Part shown: piece by piece, positions 5,170-6,263 of the stretch
Numbering within the stretch: the first letter of the stretch is position 1
How the letters are laid out: every line of letters begins with the position of its first letter
DNA from: Verrucomicrobiales bacterium
Lineage (GTDB): Bacteria; Verrucomicrobiota; Verrucomicrobiia; Limisphaerales; UBA1100
Direction: 5' to 3'
Assembly (NCBI GenBank): GCA_011523245.1
Contig: WTHG01000523.1
Location: forward strand, 1 to 6,263
Length of the DNA stretch: 6,263 nucleotides
Notes under the pieces: generated by a model
What the model was told of the DNA's origin: nothing
Databases searched by the model: none
The model's input: only the letters and a program-made list of their open reading frames with translations
Translations under genes and position numbers: made by a program

Positions 5170-6263
5170 ATGGGCAATTGGCGTCTCATCTTGGTTGGTT
5201 TCATGGCGGCACAAGTGGGTTGGGCGGCCCCGTTGGACTTTGCGCGGGATATCCGGCCGGTGTTGTCGGATGCCTGCTACAATTGCCACGGGCCGGATGG
5301 CAAGGCGCGGAAGGGGAAATTGCGGCTGGATGATCGGGCGGGAGCACTGGAGTCGGGGGTATTGGCGGACGGGGAAATGCTCAAGCGGTTGACGAGCACG
5401 GATCCGGATTTGCAAATGCCGCCGCCGGATTCGAATCGGAATCTCAGTGATGAGGATCGCGCGAAGCTGGTGCAGTGGCTGAAGGCGGGCGCGAAGTGGC
5501 CGGAGGATGATCGGCATTGGGCGTTTGTGCCGCCGAAGCAACCGGCGTTGCCAAAGGTGAAGGATGGCGAGTGGGGACGCAATCCGATTGATGCCTTTGT
5601 TTTGGCGCGGTTAGAGCGAGAAGGCTGGAATCCTTCGCCGGCGGCGGACAAGGCGACGCTCCTGCGGCGGGTGACGTTTGACCTGACGGGGCTGCCGCCG
5701 ACGATTGCGGAGCTGGATGCTTTTTTGAAGGACACCTCGCCGCGGGCATACGAGAAGGCGGTGGACCGCTTGCTGGCGTCGCCGCGCTATGGCGAGCACA
5801 TGGCACTGGGCTGGATGGAGGCCTCGCGTTATGCAGACACGGACGGCTACCAAAACGATCGCCTGCGTTACATGTGGGTGTGGCGCGATTGGCTGATCAA
5901 GGCGCTGAACGACAACGTGCCGTTTGACCGGTTCGTGACTGAGCAGATGGCGGGAGATCTGTTGCCGGACCGAAATTTTTTCACGCAGGTGGCCACGGGC
6001 TTTAATCGTAATCATCGCATCAACTCCGAGGGCGGCTCGATCCCGGACGAATGGATCGTGGAATACGTGGCCGATCGCGTGGAGACGATGGGCACGATGT
6101 TCCTCGGGCTGACGCTCACGTGTGCGCGCTGCCACGATCACAAGTATGATCCGGTCGGGCAAAAGGATTTCTATCGGCTGTTCGCGTTCTTCAATAACAT
6201 CGCCGAGGCCGGGTTGGGGCCGAACAACGGGAACAGCCCGCCTTTTATTAAAGTGCCCAAGAG
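5170..6263 (+). CDS. PSCyt1-DUF1549 (PSD1 family) planctomycete cytochrome protein (3' partial)
   Basis: The frame is open from ATG 5170 to the right edge, 364 complete codons, with no stop. A signal peptide covers residues 1 to about 20 (LILVGFMAAQVGWAA). The PSCyt1 (planctomycete cytochrome C) domain follows: FARDIRPVLSDACYNCHGPDG with haem motif C36-Y-N-C39-H40, then GKLRLDDR and the LQMPPP segment, to about residue 100. The DUF1549 (PSCyt2) domain runs from about residue 138 (NPIDAFVLARLE) through RRVTFDLTGLPPT, VDRLLASPRYGEHMALGWMEASRYADTDGYQ and FNRNHRINSEGG, to LTCARCHDHKYDP, which holds a second haem-type motif, C318-A-R-C321-H322. The usual C-terminal DUF1553 (PSD1) domain would lie past the window. 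These proteins are abundant in Planctomycetes and Verrucomicrobia, presumed exported multihaem or haem-like proteins, and their reaction is not known. No Shine-Dalgarno precedes the ATG. Third codon positions favour G here, unlike the C-rich upstream genes. Confidence 0.92.
   Translation, partial: MGNWRLILVGFMAAQVGWAAPLDFARDIRPVLSDACYNCHGPDGKARKGKLRLDDRAGALESGVLADGEMLKRLTSTDPDLQMPPPDSNRNLSDEDRAKLVQWLKAGAKWPEDDRHWAFVPPKQPALPKVKDGEWGRNPIDAFVLARLEREGWNPSPAADKATLLRRVTFDLTGLPPTIAELDAFLKDTSPRAYEKAVDRLLASPRYGEHMALGWMEASRYADTDGYQNDRLRYMWVWRDWLIKALNDNVPFDRFVTEQMAGDLLPDRNFFTQVATGFNRNHRINSEGGSIPDEWIVEYVADRVETMGTMFLGLTLTCARCHDHKYDPVGQKDFYRLFAFFNNIAEAGLGPNNGNSPPFIKVPK

Overview
The window looks like chromosomal DNA from a GC-rich bacterium of the Planctomycetota-Verrucomicrobiota group. 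The protein families point there: the DUF1592/DUF1588/DUF1585 and PSCyt1/PSCyt2 (DUF1549) 'planctomycete cytochrome' families, a DUF1552 Tat-exported protein and an iduronate-2-sulfatase-like sulfatase. Mostly weak or absent Shine-Dalgarno sequences fit the same group. I lean to Verrucomicrobiota because the signal-peptide DNA of two genes resembles the CTCTGTG-type dispersed repeat I associate with such genomes, but this lineage call is an inference. All five genes are on the + strand and intergenic space is minimal.

Layout: (1) 1-1083, the 3' part of a DUF1592-DUF1588-DUF1585 protein with one CXXCH haem motif, entering from the left edge. (2) 1080-2420, a DUF1552 protein with a twin-arginine signal. 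(3) 2417-4129, a secreted sulfatase with a full formylglycine-type active site and an unexpected C-terminal domain that matches the von Hippel-Lindau (VHL) beta domain without gaps. (4) 4178-5104, a secreted protein with one CXXCH motif and squalene-cyclase/prenyltransferase-like repeats but no cyclase DXDD motif. (5) 5170-6263, the 5' part of a PSCyt1-DUF1549 protein with two CXXCH motifs, running off the right edge. Genes 1-2 and 2-3 overlap by 4 bp (ATGA), gene 4 follows after 48 bp, and gene 5 follows after 65 bp that hold a possible promoter.

Together the genes encode a set of exported proteins: three carry predicted c-type haem sites, one is a Tat substrate and one is a sulfatase. Planctomycetes and Verrucomicrobia often place such families side by side, and a role in breaking down sulfated or otherwise complex polymers outside the cytoplasm is plausible. 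Nothing in the sequence fixes the substrate. The most notable item is the sulfatase-VHL-beta fusion. The second is the similarity between the signal-peptide DNA of genes 3 and 4, which suggests both derive from one repeat-like sequence.
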